Origin: Anaeramoeba flamelloides
Lineage: Eukaryota > Metamonada > Anaeramoebidae
Reading direction: 5' to 3'
NCBI GenBank assembly: GCA_027625915.1
Contig: JANTQA010000029.1
Coordinates: 372,001 to 436,000, forward strand
DNA length: 64,000 nucleotides
Below are positions 35,606-46,103 of the stretch, in pieces. A model generated the notes under the pieces. That model searched no databases. It was given only the letters and a program-made list of their open reading frames with translations, and was not told the DNA's origin. The stretch's first letter is position 1. Every line of letters begins with the position of its first letter. Made by a program: the position numbers and the translations under genes.

Positions 35606-37290
35606 GTGTCCTAGGTTTTCATGAGGTTTTCTGTTTTATACGTAATTTCTATTGATTTTCGTTGGGTTTTTTTTACTTTTTGAAATAAACTGAAAATTTT
35701 CAAAAATTTTCTGTTGATTTCAAAAAATAAAAAAAACCTAGAACACTTCACGAATAAACAAAAAACTAAAGAAAATCTAAAGACACTTTTCCAGAATTTA
35801 AAAGAATTAGAGGTTTTGATGATAACCTACTTAATTCCCGACAAAGTTACAAAAATCGCGATAATTTCCTTCAAATCTCGATAATATCAGAAAATCGCGA
35901 TATTCAATATTATCGCGATAATATAACAAATCGCGATATATTAAAAAATTCCAATAATTCTATAAAATCGCGATAAATGCCAAAATATCGCGATTAAAAA
36001 GTAATCGCGATAAAATAGTTGATGGGTTTTTGGGTTAATTGAGAAATATTTAAACAAAAGATTTTTTTGATCAAAAAATAGATTATGTGAAAAAAAGTCA
36101 TTCTTTGAAAAAGCAACAATTAAAGATACTTGATCCAATCAAGGATCAGATCAAAGAATTTTATTATGTTTTCGTTTAATTTGGTTGACAAAACTATCGA
36201 TCCTTTAACATCAACAACAATAAGAAATAAAGAGAAATAAATATTTTTTCGGTTAATCATGGTGTTGGAAATTGCCTTGAATAATTTGCCAATAAATCAA
36301 CCAACCCTTTATCTGTTCTTTAAAGAATGTGATCTTGGGTTAAAACATTATCAATATTCTCCGAAAGCTAAAAGGGTTTGATAAACTTTTCAAAAGCCAT
36401 CACAACATCCTTGCCAGAAGATCACCAATTATTAAGATTTTTTATAGAAATTGTTTTCTTGTTTTTCTTATTCGAGTATCTTAGTATTGGACCGAAAACA
36501 CAATTAGAATAATAGAGGTTTTTGTTTGTTCGATCACCAATAAGAAGTCAAATTATTCTTTATTCTTTTGGGCTATTTAAAATTGTGAAGGTAACAACCC
36601 CATTGTAAGAAAACACATCTATCTTATATTCAAGTGTATTGTTGAAATGGGTAATTATTAGTTTGAGAATAAAATTTGTTTGAGATTTGATATTTTAGAA
36701 AAAAAAAAAAATAATCGAAATAAATTTTGTGTTTCCACTACAAACTAAACTTATTCCCTTCAAAAAAGTTTTCTGTCTTACAAAACTTTCAAACACGTGT
36801 AGACAGTTCACCACTCTTACAAACACTTTCAAAAATTTATTAAAGGGAAAAGTGTTGTAAAAGTCTCAAGACTTTGTAAAAGTCAAGAGATTTTTTTAAG
36901 GTAATTTCAAAAAAATAATTTTTCATTTTTTCGCGAGAATGTGAATATCGCGATAATGTTGAATATAGCGATAAAGTTGGACTAATCGCGATTTTTAATA
37001 ATATCGCGATTTTATTGTTAATATCTTGATAATATATGTTATCATCAAAACCTCTATTATGTAAAATCTATATTTTTTATATAATTATTTTGAATTCTGG
37101 AAAACCTAACTAAAGTGTTCATGGAGTGTCTAGCTTTTCCGGAATAGAAAAATAATAGAGTAAAATGAAATATTTTACTCATTTCTTTTAAATTCTGGAA
37201 AACCTAATGGGAGTTTTTTTTACTTGATGAAATAAACCAAAAATTTCTAAAATTTTCTTTTTATATCAAAAATTAAAAAAAACTTAACTG
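35606..37290. repeat. older AT-rich repeat complex that encloses the TCGCGA element
   Basis: Left of the element, 35606-35744 is a small foldback (AAGTGTCCTAGGTTTT paired with AAAACCTAGAACACTT). A block at about 35655-35740 (GGGTTTTTTTTACTTTTTGA, AAATAAACTGAAAATTT) recurs as a direct repeat at about 37205-37290 on the other side. TTTCCAGAATTTAAAA next to the left junction pairs with TTTTAAATTCTGGAAA and a second copy on the right. The 1,247 bp element therefore sits inside an older repeat. Confidence 0.5.
35809..37055. mobile_element. 1,247 bp DNA element with 18 bp inverted ends and TCGCGA clusters
   Basis: Perfect 18 bp inverted ends, AGAGGTTTTGATGATAAC and its inverse, are flanked by ATT on both sides (35806-35808 and 37056-37058), a plausible 3 bp target duplication. 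Just inside are two clusters of the palindrome TCGCGA, mostly within ATCGCGAT. Left sites are at 35856, 35895, 35913, 35931, 35968, 35988 and 36005; right sites at 36931, 36948, 36985 and 37004. There are also degenerate copies. The 0.9 kb core (36020-36920) has only broken short frames. Part of it (about 36770-36900) recurs at 48470-48610. Subterminal repeats of this kind often bind the transposase. The superfamily is undetermined. Confidence 0.75.
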
Positions 37291-38846
37291 AAAATCAAAA
37301 AAAAAAATATTTTTTCCAATTTCAAAGAACAAATAATTCTTTAGTATTCGAAATAATTGATTCCTTATTTGAAAGATATTCAACAGATTTAAAATACTAC
37401 AAAATATAATAAAATGACTTTTTAGCTGTAAAGAAAAAAATTTTCAAATTTTTTACTATTGAATTGTAAAAAAAATATTATTAGAACCTTGAAAATTGGA
37501 TTTTTCAACTTAAATTGTTAAATATCTTTAAAAACAATTTGTGATCATTGATCTTTTATTAACAAATAGTGTTTATTATAATTGAAGTTATCTAAAAGTG
37601 AAAAATTAGCAAATATTGAATTTTTTTTTGGAAAAAATTTTTTAATGATTGTATAAGCAAGACAAAAATTTTTCAATTTTTTTTTGGGATTTGTTGTTTG
37701 AAAACTATATTGAAAAATAGATTACCTGTTTCTTTGTTTTGGAAGAAATACTGTTATTTGAATAATAAATTGGAATTAATTTTTCTTTTGGGTTTGCTTG
37801 GCTTATAAGAAGGTAAGATCATTGTAGGTGAAGTAGATAAGAAAAACGAAGATCAAGAAATATGATGAAATGCTTATATAAAGACAATTCTAGTCTACTC
37901 TCATACATAACTGAGAAAGAATTTTATAATAATACAAAGAGTTTTATCAAGAAATTATTCACACTTTTGGCAAATGGATTTAGATCCATTAACTAACCAA
38001 AAAAATTGAAAAAAATTTTTGCTTTTTAAATTTTTTCCTTTTCCATTTTTTTTAAAAGAGTATTCAAACATAAAGAATTGTAATTTGTGATCTCTTTTTA
38101 TTTTTTCTTCTTTTTTATTGTTTGTATCGTTGATCCAAATTTTGTGATTCTAAAAACCTAAATGAAATATCGTTCTTGATTGTGAAAAGAAAATTCGCTG
38201 AAATTTTATCACTTGAGATTTCAAAGAACAGTATTGTCTGTATTAGAAATCTGGAAACAAGGGCTTTGTTTTTCTCAAATTTTACAACTCGTTACTTTAT
38301 TCTGGTTTCGAGTTGGTGCTTATATTTCTGTGGTTATTGTTTTGATATTAAAATTAACAACTATTTTTTTCCTTGCTGTATTATGAACATTAATTCTTGG
38401 TTGTTCAAACCAACATTGGGATTCTAAAAGTTAATTAAACAGATCTGAATTGTTAAATTCAGTTTTTTAAGAAACCAAAAGAAAAATGGTTCAAATTTAA
38501 TTCAAAACAAAAAGTTTCGAAAAAATGAACAAAAAAAAAGATCGATATTAAAAAGAAAAATCAATGTTTAGTTTATTTCAAAAAAGAAAATTTTAAACAA
38601 AAAAAAAATAAATAAAAAATTAATAATCACATTTATGAAATTTTTATAGATCTGTGCTTCACTAAAATAGAATTTTTTTTTTTCATAATTTTTTCTCTTT
38701 TATTTTGAGGGTATTTTTTTTTTTATTTTTTTTTTTTTTTTTTTTTTTTTTAGCTAAGGTGGTTGTATGGTTGAATTTTATTTTGGTGTGCTTTAGCAGA
38801 TTTGTATTTGTTCTGTGAAAAGATCTACAATTTAACATAAAAAACA
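37291..38846. other. spacer with a solo MITE end and a T26 run
   Basis: TA then CTGTTATTTGAATAATAAAT at 37751 is a single end of MITE family A without a partner. A T26 run lies at 38726-38751. About 38170-38430 has higher complexity than its surroundings, but no frame on either strand is convincing. Confidence 0.35.
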
Positions 38847-38996
38847 TTAAAATTTGATTGCAAGCCACATTTGAAGCATTGCAAAAAAAAATAATCCCAA
38901 GCATAAATAAAATATAAAAAAAAACAAGAGAACTTGTCCAACTTGTGGCATTGTACCTCCCATGATTGTAAATTCACCATTAATTTTCTTACACAT
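38847..38996 (-). CDS. possible 49-residue single-pass membrane peptide
   Basis: From ATG 38996 the frame encodes a short polar segment (MCKKINGEFTIMGGTMPQVG) and one strongly hydrophobic stretch of about 26 residues ending AMLQMWLAIKF. The frame stays open upstream to a possible acceptor (TTCTCAG near 39102), so it could be a last exon. I recognise no family. T-rich runs easily give hydrophobic frames here, so this may be chance. Confidence 0.15.
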   Translation of the reverse strand: MCKKINGEFTIMGGTMPQVGQVLLFFFIFYLCLGLFFFAMLQMWLAIKF

Positions 38997-39700
38997 TGTT
39001 GAAGATTGTTGAATAAAAATAGAAAGCAACAAAAATTTAAAAAAAATGACAATATCAACCAAAATATTTATTAGAGTTATCTCAAATATTGACAAAACGG
39101 CTGAGAATTCAAATGTTTGGTGAGGTTCTGGAAATTAACTCCACACAATTGAAGTTTTATAAGTTTAACAAAACCCAAAAAAATTGATGATTAATGAAAT
39201 ATTTATTTGTTGATTCTCAAGAATACATTTTTAATAAAACAAAAAGCTAAATTTTGTGAAGATTTTGAAACTTTAATAATAACAGGCTCTTATTTTCACT
39301 TTTGAGGAAGAAATTAAAATAAAAAGGTTCATTTTGGTTTGAAAGTAATTGTCTATTATCAAAATAATACGTGTAGTAAAGTTTAAACCGTGTTTCAAAA
39401 TAAAAGAAGTCTGTGTTTCAAAATCAAAACCTATAAATAAATTGAACAAAGAAACTTACAATGAACATATATGTAAGTATGGTATTGATTTCTTAAAGTT
39501 CAATTATTTATTAAAAAAAACCAAAAATAAAGGATCAAAATGGAAAATTGAACTCATAATTTGAGAATTGGGTTTAGTGTTAAGGGTTAGATGAAACCTC
39601 ATCTAATCTGGTAAGAGGGAATTTTGAAGTGTCTAAATTTATAACTTTGAATTCAAAGAGAGTTTATATAGACATCGTCATTAGAAGAATTTGAACCTTA

Positions 39701-39865
39701 CTGGTATTTGGAATACAAATGGGATTCATTTTATGTTCATTTTCAATTTCCTTTTTTAAATTGAGTTTTAAATTTACAACCTACTTCTTTGAAAACTCTC
39801 ATTTACATAAGAAAAATATAGAAAATCAAGTGAAAATATTGTCCCAGTTCACATTCAAATACCAG
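39701..39865. mobile_element. TA-flanked MITE (family A), copy 2
   Basis: A 165 bp unit with ends CTGGTATTTGGAAT and ATTCAAATACCAG and TA on both sides. Its left half (CATTTTCAATTTCCTTTTT) resembles copy 1 at 9904-10083. Confidence 0.7.
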
Positions 39866-40554
39866 TAATTTAGTTGCCGAAAAAAATGAAGATAATTTTT
39901 GGGTTTTAGTTTATAATCAATAAAACAATAATTAAAATATTTTTCTTAACTAGAAAGAAAATTAAATACATTTTAATAGGATGTTAGAAAAAAACAATAA
40001 TAATAATGAATGATCAAATTGGAAAATTAAAATAAAAAAAAAAAAAAGAGAAAAATAATAAAAAAACAAAGAATTTTTAGCAAATTTACATCTAAATTTA
40101 AAATTTACTTGAAAAATCAAAAAGATTACTTCCAAAATTGAATAGAACTTAATACTACTTTTTTTCATTGAATTAGATGTTACATTGAAACAAGAAGAAA
40201 AAAAAAACACAGATTTTATTTTGAATAATTGATTATCGGTTTTCAGCATATTCGTTTTAATCCTGCACTATATTTTTAGATTTTAGGAACCGATATATCT
40301 AAGATTTGTTTATAATTAAAGTATATGTAATTGAAACAAAACCATGCAAATACTCTAGAGTTTAAATTATTAAATATATATTGAATAATTTAAGTTTGAT
40401 TTTTTATTAATAATCACTATTAAAAAGATTGATTATAATACGTAATTTTTTTTTTAAGACTTTTTTCAAAATTAGAATACAAATGCAAAAAAGATAATAT
40501 TTCAGTATCAAAAAAAGTACTCATTAGAGTTCCCATAAGTAAATATTTTATTCA

Positions 40555-41540
40555 ATTTTTTAATTTCATAGATTAACTCAATAACCATCCACATAAAATC
40601 CAAAGACCGATTATTTTTGTTTCCTTTTTAGTATAGAAAATTGTATCATCAATATTTTTCCAATATTTCAGAAATAATTTCTCAAAAAAAGATCTTTAGT
40701 AATTATTTAATTTTTTAACACAATTGAATTATTGAGAAACTAACCTACATTTCAAGACAAATTTAAGAAAGATCAACCCCATTCCAAAGATTTCGATACA
40801 CCCAAAAGAAAAAAAACACAAAAAAAAAACTCAATTTTTTTATATTTTTCCAAACCTTATATATAACCACATTCAAGTGACCGAGTATAAATGTTTTTCT
40901 AAGTAATAATTTTCTACCAAATAAAAGAAAAAAATATAAAATTAAAAAAAAATTGGTGTGACCAAAATAATGAAACGAGCAGAACAAAAAATGTATTGGT
41001 AAATTTTTTGAAATTATACCAAAAATTGTTGATCGATTAACAATTTTTAAGATACTATCAACCAATTTTATGTGGTTTTTCAATTTAAGAAACTCAACAC
41101 TAACCTTCTATCAACCATCGAAAAAAAAATTCCAGATCTAAAGAAACTGATTACAGCACTAGAAAAAAAGGAAATGAAACCAAAATAAAAAACAATTAAA
41201 AATTAAACAGTTTGAAAAATCAAAATTATTTCCCAAATTCAATGTAAAAGGTGATATTGTTATTCATTAAACTCTTTATAATGTTTCCAAACTTTCGGAA
41301 TTTAGTTAATTTTTCAACTCTGAATTCTTAATAGTGTTTTTTAAACCAATAAATTGGTTTTGAAATACAAGATTGTTTTAGAAAAATTTCTTGTAATTTT
41401 TTACTAATACAAAGATCTTTTTAAATTGATGAGATCAACTTATTGTACTATTTTACTAATCCATTTTTGAGATATTTAAGCAATGTTACACTTATATGAT
41501 TTATGTTCAATAGCAACACACTTATATTTAAAGTTCTTCA
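40555..41540 (+). repeat. dispersed repeat (family B), copy 3, split by another element
   Basis: The left part (40555-40774) matches 6150-6370, and the right part (about 41320-41540) matches 6400-6560. Between them lies the complete family J element 40775-41306. Family B was therefore present before family J inserted. Confidence 0.55.
40775..41306 (+). mobile_element. 530 bp non-autonomous DNA element (family J), copy 1, nested
   Basis: Inverted ends AACCCCATTCCAAAGATTT and AAACTTTCGGAATTTAGTT. The whole unit matches 45575-46103 in reverse orientation, including a block with TTGATCGATTAACAATTTTT near the middle and ACTCAACACTAACCTTCTAT in the right half. It is non-coding. Inserted into a family B repeat. 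Confidence 0.68.
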
Positions 41541-42096
41541 TCAGGTCAGAACTATAGCTAACGGTGTTAAAAATTCAACTAAATATCTGTTTTTTTAAAT
41601 TATTGAATATACTATTCATTTTCAATATATAATTCAATATGAAATATACCAAGAATTAGATAAAAAAACAAAAAAACTGATAATAATTGGGATTTACAAC
41701 TTGAATTTTATTAACTAAATAATTTGATTGTTGTGGATTTTTTTTTTTTTTTTCCATCAGTATTTCAAATATTCGTATCAATTAAAACAAAATTATATAC
41801 TTTCTGCGACTCCAAAAACCAAACCATGAAAAAAATACCCTTAAAAAACAAAATATTATATAAAGGTATCAATCCCTTTCCAATTTACTAGTAAGAAAAA
41901 TTTTCAAAAATTCTGAATGATCAGTTTATTATCAATTTTGTCTATTGAATAAATTAGAGAAGGAAAATGCCTTTGGTTTCGAAAAACAAATATTTTCTTA
42001 ATAATTCCAAGAAAATTTTCAATAATTGATGTAAAAATCAAAATTTAATTTTTCTAACTTAAAATGGAGACATTAACCCGAAAAATGAGATAAATG
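41541..42096. other. AT-rich spacer without recognised content
   Basis: A T run near 41738-41754 and no supported frame or repeat. Confidence 0.35.
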
Positions 42097-42295
42097 CAGT
42101 AAGTTCCCCTTTTAAGTCACAAACTCTTAACCAAAAATTAACACAAAAAAAAAAAATTCAAAAATTAAGTCACAAAATTGGAAATTTTCTTCAACAATTT
42201 TTTTTACTAGAAACTAAGTTTAGTGTCTTTGTTTGGAAATGTTTATGTGGTTTAAATATTATTGAAAGTCTGCTTCTGAAACGTGGAACCGGCTG
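42097..42295. mobile_element. 200 bp foldback MITE (family D), copy 2
   Basis: A diverged copy of 14550-14745. Left end CAGTAAGTTCCCCTTTTAAG, right end GGAACCGGCTG, with inner blocks AAGTCACAAACTCTTAACC and AATTAAGTCACAAAATT. No clear target duplication remains. Confidence 0.52.
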
Positions 42296-42870
42296 TTCGT
42301 AATTGTTTTTTATGAGTAGTATCTATTTTGTCTTGTTTCTATATTATTTTAATTTTTGTTGATGATATAAAAAAATTGTGATTTTATATTCATTGAAACA
42401 CTAATTGAACAAAATTTAAATTTATCATTCCAAGTAGAAAAAAAAAGTTAAATAGATTTTTAAAAGTCATGAAATTGTCTCAATTCTAAATTGTAAATAA
42501 GAATTTAACTTTTTCCAACGACTAAGTTCTGAAATAACTGCTTCCAAACAAGTACAATATGCGACGGTTCAATTGCAGCCATAAACAATTAAAAAAAAAA
42601 AAAAATTTAACTTTTTTATTACATTAATTAGTTAAAATTTCTCAAAGATCATTAAAACAATTTTTTGTCAAACTAAATAAAAATTATTTTCAATTTATTT
42701 TATAAGAAAAAGTCTAAATGGGTTGACTACATTCACCAATAATAACTTTTACACAACTTGATCTTTTCAATACAAATAAAAAAATAACTTTTAATTATCA
42801 GAATAAAATTTCAAAATTGAGAAATATCATTATCACTTTTTAACGAATATTTTTTTTTTTTTTCCAATTT

Positions 42871-45024
42871 ATGTCGATTAAAAAAGTAACAAGCTTGAAC
42901 AATCCCCAAAAAATATCAAAACCGAGACTATCCGAGAAAACAAACATAATGAAAAATAGGGTGGCGAATCTGAACATTGGTTCTGTGAATCGATCAAAAA
43001 GGCAGATGAGTAGTAAAAAATCTCATCGGAGATCCCAAGAATTAAAACGAAGGAGGAAATTGGATGGGAGAAGAACACCAATCCCCAGGTTAAAAAATAG
43101 AAGAGCAATAACTGGTCCATTCCAATCCACACGATCTTTGACTAATTCCAAAAAAAGTAAAGTGGGAAGAAGTTCCTTTGCATTTAGTTCGGTACAAAAA
43201 AACAAAAAAAAAAATAATTATATGCTTGAGAGCCTCAGGGGAAGTGAAGGAGACTCTTTTTTCACCAGCAAACTAAAATTCAAAATAGGATCATCAGTTA
43301 AGAAAAAACATAGAAGCATCATTGGCTCTGGAGGAAGGAAATCTTCATATCACAAGAGAGGAAATGTTAAAAGGGCATATGACCCTCGTCCATTGGATAA
43401 CAAAGTGTTCCTCCAATCTGCAAGGAGCAAGATTATACATTATTTGAATGATCATGGCTTTAGTAAACTTGAAAGTTCCAAATTATTATTAAAGCCCGAT
43501 CAAAAGAATTTTTTTAAGGTCACAGAATATTTATTCCAAATCATTGACCGAAACTTTAGTTTTTCTTCAAATCCAAGTAATGAAATATCTGCTTTCTTTA
43601 AAAAATTAAGATACCCAGTGCCTATGAGCAGATCTTCCTTAAAAATTGTTTCTACTCAACACTCGTGGAGGTCATTGATCGGTGCTTTGTATTGGTTAGT
43701 TGAATTACTCATATATTCTGAGCTATGCAATAAAAAAGCAAAACTGCTCTTAGAGTTTGCAATGAAAAGGCAACAAAATATTGAGAGCTTTGAGAATGTT
43801 AACTTGTCCATGGAGGAACTCACATTGGTTGGAGATGACAAATCTGGGGAAAGTGCATTTTTTGATTATCTGTCGACCTCTTACAAATGTTTTTTAATTG
43901 GGGATGATAAGGAATTTGAAATTTTAGAAGAGGAATTGGCAAACTGCTTTGCTGAAAACAATGAGAGTCTACAATCACAAACTAAGCAATTGATAAAAGA
44001 AAATTCTATAATTATTAATCAAATACAAGAGTTAGGCTCTGGTATTAGTAAAATCAGATCGTTAAAAAAAAAAAAAAACAATTTAAAAACAGAGCTAGAA
44101 AGCTTATTAAATGAAATTGGTGAATTGTCAATTGAAAAAAATACATTAAAAAATGAAATTATTAATATTGAGGGAAAAGAAAACCAAATCAGAACAATAA
44201 CTCATTCATTACAAAAGCAAAAACAAACATTTAAAACAATAGTTGAAAATCAAAAAATACATAAAAAGGAATTAAAACTGATCCAAGTTCATAAAAGTTC
44301 ATTAATAAAAACTATTAAAATGATAAAAAAAAAAAAAACCGAAATCGATATTCAAAATTGGGAACAAGAAAGAAATGTAATAAAAATTTTAGGACAATTA
44401 AAGACCTCTATAAAGGTTGTAAATAACCAGAACAGAGAGTTAGGATTAATTGGGGTTAATGTAATTAATAATTTCCAAAATATGGATTTTCAAATAGCTG
44501 TAACCAAACACGAACAACTTTCCAATAATTTACCACACGTCATTCAGGGTTTAAAAAAAATTTTGTTTGAATTTAATATAGAAAATAAATTAATAGTAAA
44601 ACAAATTAAAAAAATTAAAAATAATAAATTAAAAATTCAAGATCAATTAGAATATGAAAAACAAGAATTACAGAATTACCAAAACACTTTAAACATATTA
44701 AAAAATAACTACAAACAATCTAAAAATTCTTTCTTTCATGTAAGAAATGATTACCTTTCAAAAAAGGAAAAAGAAAATAATATTTTATTTAATATTTCTT
44801 TGAATTACAATTGCGAAATCAATCAGATAGAAAATATTTTTGAAGAAATAAATAATCAATATATTCTTTATCAAAAACAATTTACAAATGAAAAAAGAAC
44901 TTGGAATAAATATATCATAGATTTATTAAATGTAATAACCAATTTTAAGAAAAAGGTTGAAAAAAAAACACAAAAATTATTACAACAATCCAATAATTCT
45001 GTTACAAGTTTACAAAATATATAA
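42871..45024 (+). CDS. NDC80: Ndc80/Hec1 kinetochore protein
   Basis: A 717-residue single-exon protein. A basic Ser/Lys/Arg-rich tail of about 165 residues precedes the calponin-homology domain (about 170-285), which opens with DPRPLDNKVFLQSARSKI and includes FFKKLRYPVPMSRSSLKI and STQHSWRSLIGALYWLVE. The segment FFDYLSTSYKCFLIGDDKEF then matches the start of the stalk in animal Ndc80, and a coiled coil runs from about 365 to 700. Ndc80 pairs with Nuf2 and, through Spc24/Spc25, links kinetochores to microtubules. The tail is about twice the length of the human one (roughly 80 residues) and is rich in basic residues and serines, as expected for an Aurora-regulated microtubule contact. Domain order and motif matches make the assignment strong. 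Confidence 0.92.
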   Translation: MSIKKVTSLNNPQKISKPRLSEKTNIMKNRVANLNIGSVNRSKRQMSSKKSHRRSQELKRRRKLDGRRTPIPRLKNRRAITGPFQSTRSLTNSKKSKVGRSSFAFSSVQKNKKKNNYMLESLRGSEGDSFFTSKLKFKIGSSVKKKHRSIIGSGGRKSSYHKRGNVKRAYDPRPLDNKVFLQSARSKIIHYLNDHGFSKLESSKLLLKPDQKNFFKVTEYLFQIIDRNFSFSSNPSNEISAFFKKLRYPVPMSRSSLKIVSTQHSWRSLIGALYWLVELLIYSELCNKKAKLLLEFAMKRQQNIESFENVNLSMEELTLVGDDKSGESAFFDYLSTSYKCFLIGDDKEFEILEEELANCFAENNESLQSQTKQLIKENSIIINQIQELGSGISKIRSLKKKKNNLKTELESLLNEIGELSIEKNTLKNEIINIEGKENQIRTITHSLQKQKQTFKTIVENQKIHKKELKLIQVHKSSLIKTIKMIKKKKTEIDIQNWEQERNVIKILGQLKTSIKVVNNQNRELGLIGVNVINNFQNMDFQIAVTKHEQLSNNLPHVIQGLKKILFEFNIENKLIVKQIKKIKNNKLKIQDQLEYEKQELQNYQNTLNILKNNYKQSKNSFFHVRNDYLSKKEKENNILFNISLNYNCEINQIENIFEEINNQYILYQKQFTNEKRTWNKYIIDLLNVITNFKKKVEKKTQKLLQQSNNSVTSLQNI

Positions 45025-45347
45025 TATTAATTTTTGACTCTTGAAATTGGGATGATATTATTTTTCATGGTTATTTTAATTTTTTTTTATTTTTAATATA
45101 AATATAACACTTATTTGTGAAAGGAAAACATAATATTGGTAGATTTTTAATAATTAGAATATCTTGAAACACTATTTTAATTTATATAATTTGTTTTTTA
45201 TTTGTTTATGATATTTATTTTAAAGTCTTTTTTAAAAAAATTGTGATAAAAATGTTTTTAAAAATAACTATTGAATAAACAATAATTTTGAATTGTCAAA
45301 TTTATATTGTTATTTTAAAAAAATAAATTGGATCATTTGTTTCTTAA

Positions 45348-45523
45348 GGGACTAGTCTCCATTATTTTTTATTTTTTTTAACCAATTTCTAAATAAGGAT
45401 TCCTTATCTAGAAATAAGTTTAATATTAAAATAAACAGGATCTTTCCAATCTAAGTAATTTGCAAAAAATTTTCTCAATCTATATTAAATTTAGGGAAAA
45501 ACAAATTAATAGAGATTAGTCCC
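45348..45523. mobile_element. 176 bp MITE flanked by TTAA (family C)
   Basis: Inverted ends GGGACTAGTCTCCATTA and TAATAGAGATTAGTCCC, with TTAA immediately outside each. A TTAA duplication is the hallmark of piggyBac-type (and Kolobok-type) transposition, although piggyBac ends usually start with CCC rather than GGG. Lies 324 bp after the Ndc80 stop. A partial copy is at 18406. Confidence 0.66.
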
Positions 45524-45574
45524 TTAAATGGCTTTCTAATTTTTTTTCATCATTACTTTAATATATATATATAG

Positions 45575-46103
45575 AAACTAGATTCCAAAAATTTGGACAC
45601 AGTTTAAACAGTAGAAAGAACATCATTACTGCACTTTAAATTCAATTTTGAAAATAATTTTGATTTTACAAACTATTTCATTTATTTTTTTTTTTGTTTT
45701 GTTTTCATTTCCTTTTGTGTAGTTATCTAATCTTTTTGGTTATATCTGAAATTTTTTTTCAATGATTGATAGAAGGTTAGTGTTGAGTTTGTTAAATTGG
45801 AAAATAACATACAATTGGTAGATAGTATCTAACCTTTGATCGATCAACAATTGTTTGTGAAATTACAACAAATTTACCAATACATTTTTTGTTCCTCTGG
45901 AATCATTATTTTGGACAGGTTCTGTTTTTATTTTTAAGTTTTATATTTTTTTTCTTTTATTTGGATTAAAATGATTACTTATTAAAACATAAATACTGGG
46001 TTACTTAAATGTTGTTTTATATTAGGTTTGGAAAAATACAATAAATTGGGTTTTTTTTACAAATTTTTGATTTTGGGTGTTTCCAAATTTTTGGAATGGG
46101 GTT
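45575..46103 (-). mobile_element. 530 bp non-autonomous DNA element (family J), copy 2
   Basis: Reverse-orientation partner of 40775-41306 along its full length. Ends are CTAGATTCCAAAAATTTGGA and TCCAAATTTTTGGAATGGGG. Both ends carry the near-palindrome TCCAAAAATTTGGA. Non-coding. Confidence 0.66.

Noticed and set aside
35856-36010. CRISPR-like array, because of the recurring TCGCGA word
   Set aside because: The repeat is a 6-8 bp palindrome with irregular spacing of 17-37 bp in a eukaryotic genome, bounded by inverted ends. It fits protein-binding sites in a transposon.
38176-38427. An 83-codon plus-strand frame in a more complex stretch
   Set aside because: No family resemblance, it starts at a non-ATG codon and has no splice context. 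Kept only as a note on local composition.
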